DNA of 43,082 nt from an uncultured Archangium sp. (GCA_946479335.1 CAMLFP010000006.1:1-43082), one strand, 5' to 3'. Positions 17,679 to 27,601 are shown, numbered from the stretch's first letter. The notes: a model not told the origin generated them from the sequence alone. Translations and numbers: made by a program.

Positions 17679-20600
17679 TCAGTTGGGGATGCAGATGCCG
17701 TTGGCGTCGCATGTACCGCCAGCGCACGTCGGCGTCGCCCCACAGACGGTGAGGGCCTGGAGGTTGGCGAAGGCGCCGCGGCTGCCGTTGGTGCCCGTGC
17801 CCGACCCCGGCGAGCTGCCACCCGCCCCGCCCGGCCCACCGGTGTCGACCGAGGTGGAGGTGAGGAAGGTGTTGGTCGCGGAGAACGAGGTCAGCGGCAC
17901 GTTGAGCGCCAGCACCCCGAACGACGGGCCACCCGCGCCGCCGCCACCGCCGCCGCCGGGGCCGCCGTTGCCGCCCTCGCCGCCCTTGCCGCCCACCGAG
18001 CTGCTCCAGCGGAAGGCGTCGCCGCCGAACCCGCCCGCGCCGCCGAGGCCACCGGGGCCGCCGAAACCGCCTTCGCCGCCCGTGCCGCCCGTCGACCGCT
18101 GGATGCGATTGTTGAGGATGCTGGCCAACGGCGCGTTGGGGGCCGTCGCGGAGATCAAGATGGCGAACGAACCGCCGCCCGCGCCACCCGATGCGCCGCC
18201 CGTGCCGCCGCAGCCGCCCGCGCCGGCGCCGCCGCCCGTCGCGCCGATCTCCCAGCCCTGGCAGCCGCCAGCCGTGAAGCGCGCCACGCCGCCGCCTGCG
18301 CCGCCACCGCCGCCACCCTCCGCCGCGCCGCCGCCATTGCCCGCGGCCGCGTTGCTGGGCGAGGCCACCCAACGGCCTCCCGAGAAGCTGCCGAAGCGCG
18401 CGCGCGCCGGGGCGCCGGGCCCGCCGGAGCCGCCCGACCCATCGGCGCCCGGCCGGCCGTCTTCGCCGTCGTGCTGCTGAATGCTGGTGGGCCAGCCCGA
18501 CTCGGTGACGTGGCTGCACGTGGCGCCGCTGAAGTTGTCGAAGCTCCAGTCGAAGCCGCCCGGGCCGTTGCGGCTCCCGGGAGGCGGCGCCGCGTACATC
18601 TGCTCGACGCCCGTGTGCGACGACATGTCGTAGACCGGGCAGCTCACGTTGCCGCCCGGCGTGCCGTTGGCGACCGCGCACTGCGCGTTGGTGCCGGCGG
18701 CGCCGCCGCTCCGGGCGTTCGCGGCGCTGCACGAGCCGCTGGGGAAGAAGGTGCTGCCCGTGCCCGCCGCGCCGTTGAGGGTGCTGCTGGCCTGCCGGCC
18801 GAAGCCCTGCGTGCCGGTCGAGCCCCGCGCGCCCGCGCTGCCGCGCCCGGCGAACACGTCGTTGTTCTGCAGCACGAACCGCGGGCCCACGTCGCGGAGG
18901 AAGACGGCGATCGACTCCGGGCCGTTCGCGCCGGCCGCGAGGTTGGCCGTCGCGTCCCACCCGGTGATGACGAAGCCGGAGACCACGGTCTCACGTGCCG
19001 CGCCGGCCGCGCCGAGCGACTCTGCGTGCACGGCCGCGATGGCCGTGCCGGTGGGCGCCACGCCCTGCCACGTCGTCGCGTACTGGAGCGGATCTCTGCG
19101 CAGGAAGTCGGCCGCGTAGCCGCCGAAGAGCTGCGCGCCGTCGAAGAGGCGCACGTCTTCGCGGTACAGCCCGCCGGCCACCAGCACGTACTTCTTGTTC
19201 TGCGCCTGCTGCGCCGCCACGCCCGCCGCGATGGTCTGCAGCGGCGCGGTGCGCGTGCCATTCCCTCCCGGAGCCGCGGTCGACGACACGAAGATGGCGT
19301 CGCCCACCACGCCGTCGATGCCGTCGCAGTTCTCGTCGACGTACGACGTGCCGCCGCTCGACGACGGCAGGCGATCGGGCAGATCGCTGGTGAGGTTGCC
19401 TTGCACGCGCCGGCACTCGCAGCCGTCGGCCGTCTCGCCGTTCACGTTGACCCACTCGAAGGTGATGCCGCCCGAGGTCTCGGTGAGGCACGGCCCCATC
19501 GCGCAGGTCGGCAACGTCGGCGCGAGGTTGCACACGCCGGTGGTGTGCTGGAGCGTCGGCGAGAAGTACTGCGTGCAGTCGTTGTTGCAGAAGCCGCAGT
19601 GCTGCACCGCCTCGTAGCGGCCGGTGGCCTGGTTCAAGAAGCCCTCGTCGACCCGCGCGTCGCAGTTGTTGTCGCGCCCGTCGCAGATCTCCGGGTTGAA
19701 GCTGCTGACGTCGCAGGCGCTCCACGCGGTGCCGCTGCAGGTGGAGAAGCCGCGGCAGGTCATGCCGCCGTTGGTGAGCTGACAGCTGCGCGTGGTGCCG
19801 TTGGTGTCGGCGCGGCAGGCACAGCTCCCGGTGGTGGGCACGCACTGCGCGGCGCCCATCGTCGTCTGGCACGAATACCCCGCGGGGCACGCCGGGTACG
19901 GGCTGGTCGCGCTGCAGTCACGGCCGCAGACCTTCGCGCCGTCGACCGTCAGGCACTTCGCGCCGGGGCCCACGCAATCGGCGTCGATCTGGCACGGCGC
20001 GCACAGCGTGTCGGGCAGCTCAAGGCACATGGTGCCGTCCTCGAAGGGGAAGTAGCCGGGCTCGCACTGCGTGACGCGGCAGGTGGGGCTGTCGTTCGAC
20101 ACGTCGCAGTTCGTGGTGACCGCGTGGGCGATGACGCGCGCGCAGTCGTTGTTGCAGGCACCGCAGTGCTGCAGCGTCGAGTACAGGCCGCGGCCGGGCC
20201 GGAAGTCCTCGTCAATCTCTCCGTCGCAGTCGTCGTCTTCGTAGTTGCAGACCTCCGGCGCGGGGTCGTGCGCGGTGCACACCAGGCCGGCGCTGGCGAA
20301 GCAGACGTTGGGGCCGGAGCAGGTGACGTTGCCCACGGTGCGCGTGCAGTCGGTGGGCGCGAGGTTGTCGATCTCCCCGTCGCAGTCGTCGTCGGCGCCG
20401 TTGCAGGTCTCCGCGAGGGCCGGCGGCGCGTCGCACGCGGTGAAGCCGCCGTCGGCCTGACAGGTGGTGTTGCCCAGACAACGCCCGAAGCCGGAGTCAG
20501 CGCCGAGGCACGCCTTCTGGAGCCCGAGGTTCTCCGGCACGCAGTCGCAGGTGCGCGCCTGCGGCACGCACTGACCATTGGTGCACGAGAACAGGTCGGG

Positions 20601-21086
20601 ACAACCGGTGAAGGTGCAGTCGCGCCCGCAGAAGCCGGCGTCGACCTCGTCCTTGAAGCAGCGATCCGCGCCCGAGGCGCCGCAGTCGAGATCCGTTCCG
20701 CACGACTGACACAGCAGCGGCTGCGCGATGGCGCACAGGCCGTCGGCGCCCGCGTCGGCCACGTGCTTGCAGATGTACGAACCAGGGCACCCGGCGTCGT
20801 TCGCGTCGCACGCGTCGGTGCAGAACGCGCCCGCGGGCCCGCCGATGCACAGCTCGGAGTTGCAGTCGCTCCCCGCGTCGCAGGGCTCGCCGAAGCGCTT
20901 CTTGCCGTAGTCGAAGCCGCCGTCGCGCAGCTCGAAGACCACGCACTCCGCGTTCACGCAGCGCAAGCCGTCGGAGCAATCCGTGTCGAAGACGCACGCC
21001 TGCGGCTGCGAGAAGAACTTCGTGCGCCCGCAGGACACCGCGAGCACGCACAACGCCACGAAGGAGAGGCTCTTGAGCGGGTTCAT
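17679..21086 (-). CDS. Giant cysteine-rich MopE-repeat lipoprotein with polyglycine tail (copy B)
   Basis: This 1135-residue protein has a lipoprotein signal, [19 protein letters not shown] (Cys19), so it is anchored in the envelope and probably displayed at the surface. The first 560 residues are a chain of small disulfide-rich modules. Three of these are MopE-type metal-binding repeats: [16 protein letters not shown] (about 226), [17 protein letters not shown] (about 278) and [17 protein letters not shown] (about 466). The last two are followed by a CGxCNNDC motif ([18 protein letters not shown]). Next comes a DUF1565/right-handed beta-helix segment (about 595-670, [38 protein letters not shown]). 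The rest is mostly glycine-rich (GGxGG runs, about 860-1065), ending in a short Cys-containing cap. It follows its paralogue directly (TGA then ATG). MopE repeats bind copper or calcium in some proteins; binding here is inferred. Confidence 0.9.
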   Translation of the reverse strand: MNPLKSLSFVALCVLAVSCGRTKFFSQPQACVFDTDCSDGLRCVNAECVVFELRDGGFDYGKKRFGEPCDAGSDCNSELCIGGPAGAFCTDACDANDAGCPGSYICKHVADAGADGLCAIAQPLLCQSCGTDLDCGASGADRCFKDEVDAGFCGRDCTFTGCPDLFSCTNGQCVPQARTCDCVPENLGLQKACLGADSGFGRCLGNTTCQADGGFTACDAPPALAETCNGADDDCDGEIDNLAPTDCTRTVGNVTCSGPNVCFASAGLVCTAHDPAPEVCNYEDDDCDGEIDEDFRPGRGLYSTLQHCGACNNDCARVIAHAVTTNCDVSNDSPTCRVTQCEPGYFPFEDGTMCLELPDTLCAPCQIDADCVGPGAKCLTVDGAKVCGRDCSATSPYPACPAGYSCQTTMGAAQCVPTTGSCACRADTNGTTRSCQLTNGGMTCRGFSTCSGTAWSACDVSSFNPEICDGRDNNCDARVDEGFLNQATGRYEAVQHCGFCNNDCTQYFSPTLQHTTGVCNLAPTLPTCAMGPCLTETSGGITFEWVNVNGETADGCECRRVQGNLTSDLPDRLPSSSGGTSYVDENCDGIDGVVGDAIFVSSTAAPGGNGTRTAPLQTIAAGVAAQQAQNKKYVLVAGGLYREDVRLFDGAQLFGGYAADFLRRDPLQYATTWQGVAPTGTAIAAVHAESLGAAGAARETVVSGFVITGWDATANLAAGANGPESIAVFLRDVGPRFVLQNNDVFAGRGSAGARGSTGTQGFGRQASSTLNGAAGTGSTFFPSGSCSAANARSGGAAGTNAQCAVANGTPGGNVSCPVYDMSSHTGVEQMYAAPPPGSRNGPGGFDWSFDNFSGATCSHVTESGWPTSIQQHDGEDGRPGADGSGGSGGPGAPARARFGSFSGGRWVASPSNAAAGNGGGAAEGGGGGGAGGGVARFTAGGCQGWEIGATGGGAGAGGCGGTGGASGGAGGGSFAILISATAPNAPLASILNNRIQRSTGGTGGEGGFGGPGGLGGAGGFGGDAFRWSSSVGGKGGEGGNGGPGGGGGGGAGGPSFGVLALNVPLTSFSATNTFLTSTSVDTGGPGGAGGSSPGSGTGTNGSRGAFANLQALTVCGATPTCAGGTCDANGICIPN

Positions 21087-24000
21087 TCAGAAGCTCTCCA
21101 CGCTGAAGAACTGGCCGCTCGCGCCATCGCCGCCCTTGAAGGTGGCGCCGGCCGGAGACGCGCCGCCCAGCCCGCCCGCGCCGACGCCCGGCATCGCGGG
21201 GACCGGCAGCGAGTTCTTCGCGGTGTACGTGCCCACGGGCAGCGAGGTGCCGGCGATGCCGAAGACCGAGCCGCCGCACCCGCCGCCGCCGCCGCTGCCC
21301 GCGCCGCCGTTGCCGCCGCGCCCGCCGGGGCCGTTTTGCCCCGCGCACCACGCCGCGGTGGTGTTCAACCCGCCGCGCCCGCCCGCGCCGCCGAGGCCAC
21401 CGTACCCGCCGGAGCCTCCGGTGCCGCCGAAGCCGCCGTAGCCGAAGTCGATGAGGTTGCCCTCGATGGTGGGCGCCGCGCCGACCACGAAGATGCCGAA
21501 CGAGCCGCCGCCGCCCGCGCCGGGTGAACCCGCGCCGCCGCCGCAGCCGCCCGCGCCGCCGCCGCCGCCGGTGCCGCCGAGATCTCCGACGCGGTTGCCG
21601 ATGGTGCACGTCGCCGGGTTCTGGTTGCGCACGCAGCCGCCGCCGCCGCCGCCACCGCCGCCGCTGCCCGGCGAGCCGTTGTTGCCGGCGGTGCCGACCG
21701 TAGTGCGCCAGTCGTTGCCGTTGACGCCGCCGCGCGGTGCGGTGCAGCCCTGCCCTTTGCCCATCGCGGAGCCGTCACCACCGTTCTGCGCAGCGCCGCC
21801 GGAGAGCCCGTCTTGCGGCACGGTGCAGTCGTATTTGCAGAACTGGTTCTGCGAGGGGTCGGAGTGTTGGTACACGGCGTTGGCGCCGCCGCGCCCGTTG
21901 AAGCCCCCGCCGCCGTACTGCTGCGGGTCCAGGGCGAGGTTGGTGCCCGCGCCGGGGTTGCCGGGCGCGTTGCACGCGGAGTTGACGCCCGCCGCGCCGC
22001 CCTGCTGCGTCTCGTTGGTGCAGTTGGCGCTCAGGCATTCGCGCGCGTTGACGCCGTTCGCGCCCGAGCCACCATTGACGCCGGCGTTGCCCGGGAGCGC
22101 CGGAGTGCCGTCGCCGCCACGCCCTCCGACGATGTGGTTGTTGGAGATGGTCAGCGCGCCCGCGTTGCGCACGTAGACGGCGTAGCTGTTGTTCGCCGAG
22201 GTGCCGGGCGTGGGCCGCGAGTTCACGTCGTACCCGCGAATGGTGAAGCCGGAGACGACGGCGGGGCTCGAGAGGTCCTCCGCGTTGATGGTGCCGCGCT
22301 TGCCGTTGGCCGACGGCTCCGGCCCCTCGATGAAGGTGGGGAAGAGCACGATGTCGCGCTTGCTGAAGCCGGCCTGGTAGCCGCCGAAGAGCTTCACGCC
22401 GCTCCGCAGCACGACCTGCTCCGCGTAGGTGCCCTGCGCGACGAGGATGGCGGTGTGCTGCGCCGGCTGGAACGCGGCGATGGCCTCCGCGATGGTCTGG
22501 TACGGGTGCGCGCGCGTGCCCTGGCTCGCCGTCGACTGCGCCCACACGAAGAGCGAGGTGGCCTCCACGCCGTCGAGCTGATCGCAGTTGCGGTCGACGT
22601 ACGGCAGCCCCGCGGTCGGGTACGACGAGAAGGTCTCCGGCTCGTCAGTCACCGCCGGGTTCGACGCGCACTCGCAGCCGTTGGTGTCGTCCATGTCGGC
22701 GTTCATGAACTGGTACGTGAAGCCGCACGTGCCACTCACGCACTTCGCGCCGCCGCAGTCGCCGTCGCCCATGCAGCTCTTCGCGCAGAAGCCGTTGGTG
22801 CAGGTGGTGCCGCCGCTGCAGGTGCCGCCCGACGCGCAGCCCTGCACGCACTGGCGGTACACCGGGTGGCAGGTGAAGCCGCTGCCACACTCCGAGTCGA
22901 GCCGGCACGCCGCGCCGCCGCGGATGGTCTCGGTGGTGCAGCTGACGATCTCACAGGCCGGCGAGGCGCCGCCCACCACGCACCCGCCGTTGGCGTGCTG
23001 AATGGTGGGGCTCCAGCGCGCGACGCAGTTGTTGTTGCACATGCCGCAGTGCGCGTCGGTGTCGTAGGTGCCGCTGCCGCGGGTGTTGATGAAGCCGTTG
23101 TCGACCACGGTGTCGCAGTCGTTGTCTTTCCCGTCGCAGAACTCGAGCGAGGTCTGCGACGTGTCGCATGCGCCGTAGCTGCCCTGGCCGTCGCACGTCT
23201 GGGTGCCGATGCACGTCGCCGCGCCGGCGGTGACGAAGCACGAGCGCGACAACCCCGTGCGCTCGGAGGTGCACTGGCAGCTGTTGCCGTCGGGCACGCA
23301 CAGCTTCTTGCCGCCGGTGAGCTGGCAGGTGTTGCCGTCGGGGCAGCAGTCTTGCGAGCCGACCACGCCGGTGCAGCCCTCGTACGTCGCGGTGACGTCG
23401 CAGCTCTGCGCGCACGCCTTCACCGGGTCTTCGCCCACCTGCACGCATTCGTCGCCGGGCACGCGGCAGTCTTCGGTGGCGGTGCACGGGCGGCACTGCG
23501 GGCTGACGGCCAGCTCGCAGATCTGCGGGTTGACGCCGGCCGGCGTGAGGTACGCGCCCTTCGCGCAGAGGCGGGGCACGCAGGTGCGCTGGCCGCCGCG
23601 CAATTCGCACGTCGCCGCGCCGCCGACGGTGACGCCGCCGTCCTTCGCGAGGTTCTGCAGCACGTCGAAGCAGTCGGTGGCGCAGGTGCCGCACGCGCGC
23701 ACGCTGGTGTACTCGCCCGACGAGTTGCGCAGGCCATCGTCGATCTGCCCGTTGCAGTCGTCGTCGGCGCCGTTGCACACCTCCTGCTGCGGGTCGGGCG
23801 CCGAACATTGGAAGCCGAAGCCGCCGTCTTCGAAGCCGCGGCAGCTCCACAGGCCGGTGCAGGTCAGCCCCTTGGTGCAGTTCGGGTAGCCCGCGATGCC
23901 CACCGTGGAGAGCGAGTCGTCGGCCTGGTCGGTCAACCCGTCGCAGTCGTTGTCGAGGCCGTCGCAGATCTCCTGCGAGGCGTTGAGCGCGTCGCAGCCG

Positions 24001-24662
24001 TCCCACGTGCCGTCGGGTTGACAGGTCTCGACGCCGAAGCAGGTCGCGAGCGGGTTGGTGCGCTTGCACGCGCGCGTGAGGCCCGCGGTGACCTGGCTGC
24101 ACTCGCAGGTGTTGCTCTGCGGGATGCACTGGCGGCGGCCCGGGGCCGTCGACCGGCAGACGCTGCCCTCCGCGCACAGCCCCGTCAGCGAGCAGTCGGT
24201 GGTGCAGAACGTGCCCGCGTCGCCGATGGCGGTGCAGAGATCGCCGAGGGCGTTGCAGTCGGAGTCACTCGCGCAGGGCAGGCACTGCACGCGGATGGGC
24301 GGAGCACACAGGAAGGCGCCCGCGTCGGCCGCCTGCTTGCAGTCGTAGCCCTTGTCGCAGCCCGCGTCGGCGCCCAGCCCGCACGGCGCGCTGCACACGC
24401 GGCCGTTGCCCGGGCCCGCGGGGAGACACGGCCCGAACAGGCACTCGCTGTCGGCGCTGCAGGGCCAGCCGAGCTCCCCGGGCCGCCCAGCGTCGGGCAC
24501 CACGAAGCACGCACCATTCACACACAGCGCGCCGCCGTCGCAGTCGGCGTTCACCTTGCACTCGCACGTGCCGTCGCGAAGACAATCGGGTTCGGACGTC
24601 GCGGTGAAACACGCGCTCGCCGTGCACAGCGCAGTCAGGGCAACGAAAGTTCGAAACGACAT
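21087..24662 (-). CDS. Giant cysteine-rich MopE-repeat lipoprotein with polyglycine tail (copy A)
   Basis: This 1191-residue protein starts at ATG 24662, chosen because it gives the lipoprotein signal MSFRTFVALTALCTASAC (Cys18); the frame is open further upstream. The layout is the same as in copy B. About 650 residues of cysteine-rich modules carry three MopE-type repeats: EICDGLDNDCDGLTDQ (about 231), [17 protein letters not shown] (about 294) and EFCDGKDNDCDTVVDNG (about 507). The partner motifs are ACGTCATDC and HCGMCNNNC. A DUF1565/beta-helix segment follows (about 700-775, TRAHPYQTIAEAI, GVKLFGGYQAGFSKRD), then a strand ladder (VVSGFTIRGYDV, ALTISNNHIVGG). The final 320 residues are dominated by Gly, with GGGGGGGGG runs. 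The stop abuts the ATG of copy B. The two genes are a tandem duplication that has diverged. A surface or adhesin-like role is inferred; substrate and metal are unknown. Confidence 0.9.
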   Translation of the reverse strand: MSFRTFVALTALCTASACFTATSEPDCLRDGTCECKVNADCDGGALCVNGACFVVPDAGRPGELGWPCSADSECLFGPCLPAGPGNGRVCSAPCGLGADAGCDKGYDCKQAADAGAFLCAPPIRVQCLPCASDSDCNALGDLCTAIGDAGTFCTTDCSLTGLCAEGSVCRSTAPGRRQCIPQSNTCECSQVTAGLTRACKRTNPLATCFGVETCQPDGTWDGCDALNASQEICDGLDNDCDGLTDQADDSLSTVGIAGYPNCTKGLTCTGLWSCRGFEDGGFGFQCSAPDPQQEVCNGADDDCNGQIDDGLRNSSGEYTSVRACGTCATDCFDVLQNLAKDGGVTVGGAATCELRGGQRTCVPRLCAKGAYLTPAGVNPQICELAVSPQCRPCTATEDCRVPGDECVQVGEDPVKACAQSCDVTATYEGCTGVVGSQDCCPDGNTCQLTGGKKLCVPDGNSCQCTSERTGLSRSCFVTAGAATCIGTQTCDGQGSYGACDTSQTSLEFCDGKDNDCDTVVDNGFINTRGSGTYDTDAHCGMCNNNCVARWSPTIQHANGGCVVGGASPACEIVSCTTETIRGGAACRLDSECGSGFTCHPVYRQCVQGCASGGTCSGGTTCTNGFCAKSCMGDGDCGGAKCVSGTCGFTYQFMNADMDDTNGCECASNPAVTDEPETFSSYPTAGLPYVDRNCDQLDGVEATSLFVWAQSTASQGTRAHPYQTIAEAIAAFQPAQHTAILVAQGTYAEQVVLRSGVKLFGGYQAGFSKRDIVLFPTFIEGPEPSANGKRGTINAEDLSSPAVVSGFTIRGYDVNSRPTPGTSANNSYAVYVRNAGALTISNNHIVGGRGGDGTPALPGNAGVNGGSGANGVNARECLSANCTNETQQGGAAGVNSACNAPGNPGAGTNLALDPQQYGGGGFNGRGGANAVYQHSDPSQNQFCKYDCTVPQDGLSGGAAQNGGDGSAMGKGQGCTAPRGGVNGNDWRTTVGTAGNNGSPGSGGGGGGGGGCVRNQNPATCTIGNRVGDLGGTGGGGGAGGCGGGAGSPGAGGGGSFGIFVVGAAPTIEGNLIDFGYGGFGGTGGSGGYGGLGGAGGRGGLNTTAAWCAGQNGPGGRGGNGGAGSGGGGGCGGSVFGIAGTSLPVGTYTAKNSLPVPAMPGVGAGGLGGASPAGATFKGGDGASGQFFSVESF

Positions 24663-24730
24663 GACGTGTGACAACCTTTTGTCGCGGCGTGGGCCAACGC
24701 GCGAATCGCGGCGGACCTTACAGCAGCACG

Positions 24731-25279
24731 TCACTCTTTCCAGTGCAGCACGAAGCGGTGACGTTCCCCGTCGAGCGGGTTCGACTCGACGCGCGGTTCA
24801 CGGCCGCCGAGCACCTGGGCGATGGCGAGCAGCACGCCCTCCACGTAGGTGGGCATGCCCTGCACGGTGTTGAAGGTGAGCTCCACCGCGGTGGGGCTGA
24901 GCACCTGCGCCTCGACGCGGGTGTAGTTGTTGCTGTTGCGGAAGGCGCGCTCGGCGTGGAGCAGCGAGCGCCGCAGCCCCATCGCGCGCAGCACCGAGAG
25001 CAGCGAGCGCCCGAGAAAGTTGGAGCCCAGCCCCTCGACCGCGCGCCCGCCCATCACCCGCAGCGCGTCCGGCTCCGGCAGCTCCGGCGAGAGCGCCCGC
25101 GCCATCAACCGCACGCACGCCACGTACGACGCCGCCGGGTACGAGGGCCGGAGCGGGCGATCGAGATCGAGGCCGTGCGCCCGCATCGCCACCTTCAGCT
25201 CGGGCGTCAGCGCCGCGCCGAAGGTGTCGATGAAGAGCCCATGCACCGAGGGCCCGAACTCCAACCGTTCCGCACTCAT
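24731..25279 (-). CDS. DUF2378 (TIGR02265) myxobacteria-restricted protein
   Basis: This is a 182-residue protein of the TIGR02265/DUF2378 family, which was defined as restricted to Myxococcales and has no known function. Typical elements are VHGLFIDTFGAALTPELK at the start, RPSYPAASYVACVRLMARAL, the glycine-rich LRVMGGRAVEGLGSNFLGRS and the C-terminal VELTFNTVQGMPTYVEGVL. The ATG at 25279 matches the family length; the open frame continues upstream without homology. There is no Shine-Dalgarno sequence, but TAAGAA lies exactly 10 nt before the ATG. No signal peptide is present, so it is cytoplasmic. It is a useful taxonomic marker for the window. Confidence 0.9.
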   Translation of the reverse strand: MSAERLEFGPSVHGLFIDTFGAALTPELKVAMRAHGLDLDRPLRPSYPAASYVACVRLMARALSPELPEPDALRVMGGRAVEGLGSNFLGRSLLSVLRAMGLRRSLLHAERAFRNSNNYTRVEAQVLSPTAVELTFNTVQGMPTYVEGVLLAIAQVLGGREPRVESNPLDGERHRFVLHWKE

Positions 25280-25289
25280 CGACACCGGT

Positions 25290-25295
25290 TTCTTA
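25290..25295 (-). promoter_or_regulatory. Candidate -10 element of a leaderless start (DUF2378 gene)
   Basis: The minus strand reads TAAGAA, then exactly 10 nt, then the ATG at 25279, with no purine-rich ribosome binding site between. The match to TATAAT is weak (3 of 6) and no -35 is obvious. It is listed because the same geometry recurs at several SD-less starts in this window. Confidence 0.25.
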
Positions 25296-25325
25296 CAAAT
25301 CTCCCGCTGCTTCCAGCACTTCAGT

Positions 25326-25361
25326 GCCGCGCTCCGCACCGTGTCGATGCGGGAACGCGGC
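25326..25361 (-). terminator. Strong hairpin downstream of the VIT-vWA gene, without a T tract
   Basis: Just after the VIT-vWA stop (25370, minus strand), GCCGCG (25361-25356) pairs with CGCGGC (25331-25326), and the inner arms CCGCA/TGCGG pair around a 9-nt loop. One mismatch and one bulge interrupt an otherwise continuous stem. The next bases (ACTGAAGTGC) contain no T run, so a canonical intrinsic terminator is unlikely. It could slow polymerase, act with Rho, or stabilise the 3' end before the DUF2378 gene. Confidence 0.35.
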
Positions 25362-25369
25362 GCCGGGCT

Positions 25370-27601
25370 TCACCGCAAGAAGGCGGTCACCGCGTCGGCG
25401 GTCGTCTCGCCCGCGCCGGGGTCGATGACGATGCTCTTGCCCTTCGCGACCACGATGACGAGGCGGTCCGACAGGGCGAGCGCGGCCTTCAGCTCCGGCC
25501 TCGCCTTGAGCAGCGCGAAGTACGCGTCAGACAGGTACTTCACCTTGAGCTGCTTCGGCGCGCTCGCGGCCTCGGAGTCGACCCAGCCACCGCTGCGGTA
25601 GATGAACGTGCGGCCCGACGCCACGCGCGCCGGCGAGTCTTCGTCGGGCGCCTTGTCCTTCTCCTTCATCTCGCGCACGGCCTTCGACGCGGCGATGCCA
25701 CCCAGGCCGTCGGCGGCCTCCATGCTGGGCGCGGGCTCGGCGGCGGGCGCCTTCTTCGGCGCGGGCGCGGCGCCACGGCTGCGCGACTCCTCATCACGCG
25801 GGCCGGCGCTGCCACTGGCGATGGTCCACGGGGCGGGCGGCGGCGACGGCTGGTTGCGGCGCACGTTCTGCTGCACCGGCGTGTCTTCGACGACGAGGTA
25901 CGAGGTGTACGGCGTGACGATGCCGTACTTCTTGCCGAGGCTGACGATCTCGTCCTTCAGCTCCGGCTTCTCGCCGTGCAGGCGGATCTCCTCGAGGAGG
26001 AAGCCGACTTTGCGGATCGCCCAGAGCCGCGGCACGAAGTCGTACTGCTTGCTGTCGGCGGCGGCCTGCGCGCGGTACTCGAAGACCTGCTTCTTGCCGT
26101 TGAAGGTGCCGGTGAGCGTGATGGCCCCGTCTTTCGGCGTGCGGTAGCGGCCCATCACCACCAGCTGCGCGCCCTTGAAGAGATCGCCCAGGCGCTTCGG
26201 GTACACGTCGTAGGCCCCAAAGGCGCTCAGATCCAACGCGAGGTCGGCGAGCACCGGGTTGGCGACCTTGTCGAAGAAGCCCGAGATCTTCACCTCGATG
26301 TCGCGGCCGTCGCGCGCGAAGTCGCTGACGCCCTGCCCCTCCTCGGCGACGCGGTCCAACAGGCGCGCGTTCAGGTCTTCGCCGACGCCGAAGGTGAAGA
26401 CACGGCTGCCCTTGTTGGCGGCCTTCGCGTGCGCGGAGATGCCCGCCTCATCGGTCTCGCCGACCGTGGGGTGGCCGTCGGTGATGAACATCACCATGTG
26501 CTGCTTGTCGCCGCGGTTCTCGCCGTCTTTCAGCGCGCGGGTCATCGCCTCGTCGATGGCGGTGCCGCCGATGGCCTCGAGCCCGGCGACGAAGTCGACC
26601 GCCTTCTTCACGTTGGCCTCGCTGGCGAGCTGCGGCTTGTCGAAGAGCGCCTCCACGTCGGTGGAGAAGCGCACCACGTTGAACTCGTCGCGCGGGTTGA
26701 GCTTCTGCACGCAGTACTTGAGCGAGTCGCGCGCCAGCTTGATGCGATCGCCCATCATCGAGCCGGAGGTGTCGATGACGAAGGTGACGCGCTTGGCGGC
26801 GATCTCCTCGGCCTTCAAGTCGACCTTCGGCGAGATGAGCGCCATGAAGAAGCCGGGCTGCTCCGGGTCGGGCCGGTGACTCAGGAAGTTGAGGCCCACC
26901 GCTTTGTCGGAGACGGTGAAGTAGAGGTCGAGGTCGCGCGAGATGTCGGCGCCGGCGCCGAGTTCGAGGCCCGCCACCGCGTCCGTCTCCGACTTGCGCG
27001 AGACGCCCAGCGTATGCGTCGGCGAGTAGATGCTGCGCAGCGGCGTCTTGGAGTGGATGTTCGCGGAGAACGTGAAGTCCTGCTTCACCTTGAGCTTCGG
27101 CGCGCCGCGGGTGCTGGCGCCCAGCGGGTAGTGGTACGCGTACAGGCCGCCGTTGAAGTCGAGCACCTGGCTGAAGGTCAGCTCGATGCGCTGCTCACCG
27201 TTGGCCGGCACGGGGAAGACGCGCGCGCGGAAGGCGTCGGAGTCGACGTATTCCAGCAGCCCGGGGTCTTGCAGGCGGCGCACGATGCCCTCGTAGATCT
27301 CCGTGGCCTTCTGCTTCTCGAGCACCTCGCCCTTGGTCTTCTTACCGTTGATCCACAGGTAGAAGTCCTGCAGCGCGGCGCCCTTCGGCAGCGGGAAGAC
27401 GTAGTGCGCCTCCAACTGCCGGTTGCTGGAGTTCACGAAGACCTGCTCGACCTTGGTCACCGCCGCGCCGTCGATGATCTCCGCCGACACGCGCTGGTAC
27501 TTGATGCCGAGCGGGCCGACCGACGGGTCGGTGGGGAGCAACATGCCCTGCGCGAACGCAGGCAGAGAGAGCAGCGCGACAAGGCTGAGCAGGCGGTTCA
27601 T
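25370..27601 (-). CDS. Secreted VIT and von Willebrand factor A domain protein
   Basis: This 743-residue protein has GGGGGA before the ATG at 27601 and a Sec signal peptide, MNRLLSLVALLSLPAFAQ. A VIT domain (about residues 25-160) is seen from VEQVFVNSSNRQLEAHYVFPLP, KATEIYEG and PVPANGEQRIEL. A vWA domain follows (about 272-450) with the MIDAS start D277-T-S-G-S281, later IGGTAIDEAM and MVMFITDGHPTVGE. A Pro/Ala/Ser-rich linker (about 575-650) leads to a C-terminal domain (YRSGGWVDSE ... VKYLSDAYFALL). In the inter-alpha-trypsin-inhibitor family the VIT-vWA pair mediates metal-dependent protein contacts. The MIDAS residues are intact, so metal binding is expected. The ligand is unknown, and location is periplasmic or extracellular. 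Confidence 0.93.
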   Translation of the reverse strand: MNRLLSLVALLSLPAFAQGMLLPTDPSVGPLGIKYQRVSAEIIDGAAVTKVEQVFVNSSNRQLEAHYVFPLPKGAALQDFYLWINGKKTKGEVLEKQKATEIYEGIVRRLQDPGLLEYVDSDAFRARVFPVPANGEQRIELTFSQVLDFNGGLYAYHYPLGASTRGAPKLKVKQDFTFSANIHSKTPLRSIYSPTHTLGVSRKSETDAVAGLELGAGADISRDLDLYFTVSDKAVGLNFLSHRPDPEQPGFFMALISPKVDLKAEEIAAKRVTFVIDTSGSMMGDRIKLARDSLKYCVQKLNPRDEFNVVRFSTDVEALFDKPQLASEANVKKAVDFVAGLEAIGGTAIDEAMTRALKDGENRGDKQHMVMFITDGHPTVGETDEAGISAHAKAANKGSRVFTFGVGEDLNARLLDRVAEEGQGVSDFARDGRDIEVKISGFFDKVANPVLADLALDLSAFGAYDVYPKRLGDLFKGAQLVVMGRYRTPKDGAITLTGTFNGKKQVFEYRAQAAADSKQYDFVPRLWAIRKVGFLLEEIRLHGEKPELKDEIVSLGKKYGIVTPYTSYLVVEDTPVQQNVRRNQPSPPPAPWTIASGSAGPRDEESRSRGAAPAPKKAPAAEPAPSMEAADGLGGIAASKAVREMKEKDKAPDEDSPARVASGRTFIYRSGGWVDSEAASAPKQLKVKYLSDAYFALLKARPELKAALALSDRLVIVVAKGKSIVIDPGAGETTADAVTAFLR

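Noticed and set aside
17750..18450. GGC/GCC-rich stretch as a non-coding microsatellite
   Set aside because: It is in frame and codes for the polyglycine tail of the lipoprotein, with codons varied in a way that fits coding rather than simple repeat expansion.
17592..21527. Plus-strand open frame of 1311 codons opposite copy B of the giant lipoprotein
   Set aside because: It is the mirror of a real gene: composition is Ala/Arg/Val-rich with no recognisable domain, and it arises because GC-rich third positions remove stops on the antisense strand. The minus strand has a signal peptide, lipobox and repeated domains.
21813..24671. Plus-strand open frame of 952 codons opposite copy A
   Set aside because: Ala/Val/Arg-rich mirror of the cysteine-rich lipoprotein; no start signal and no domain.
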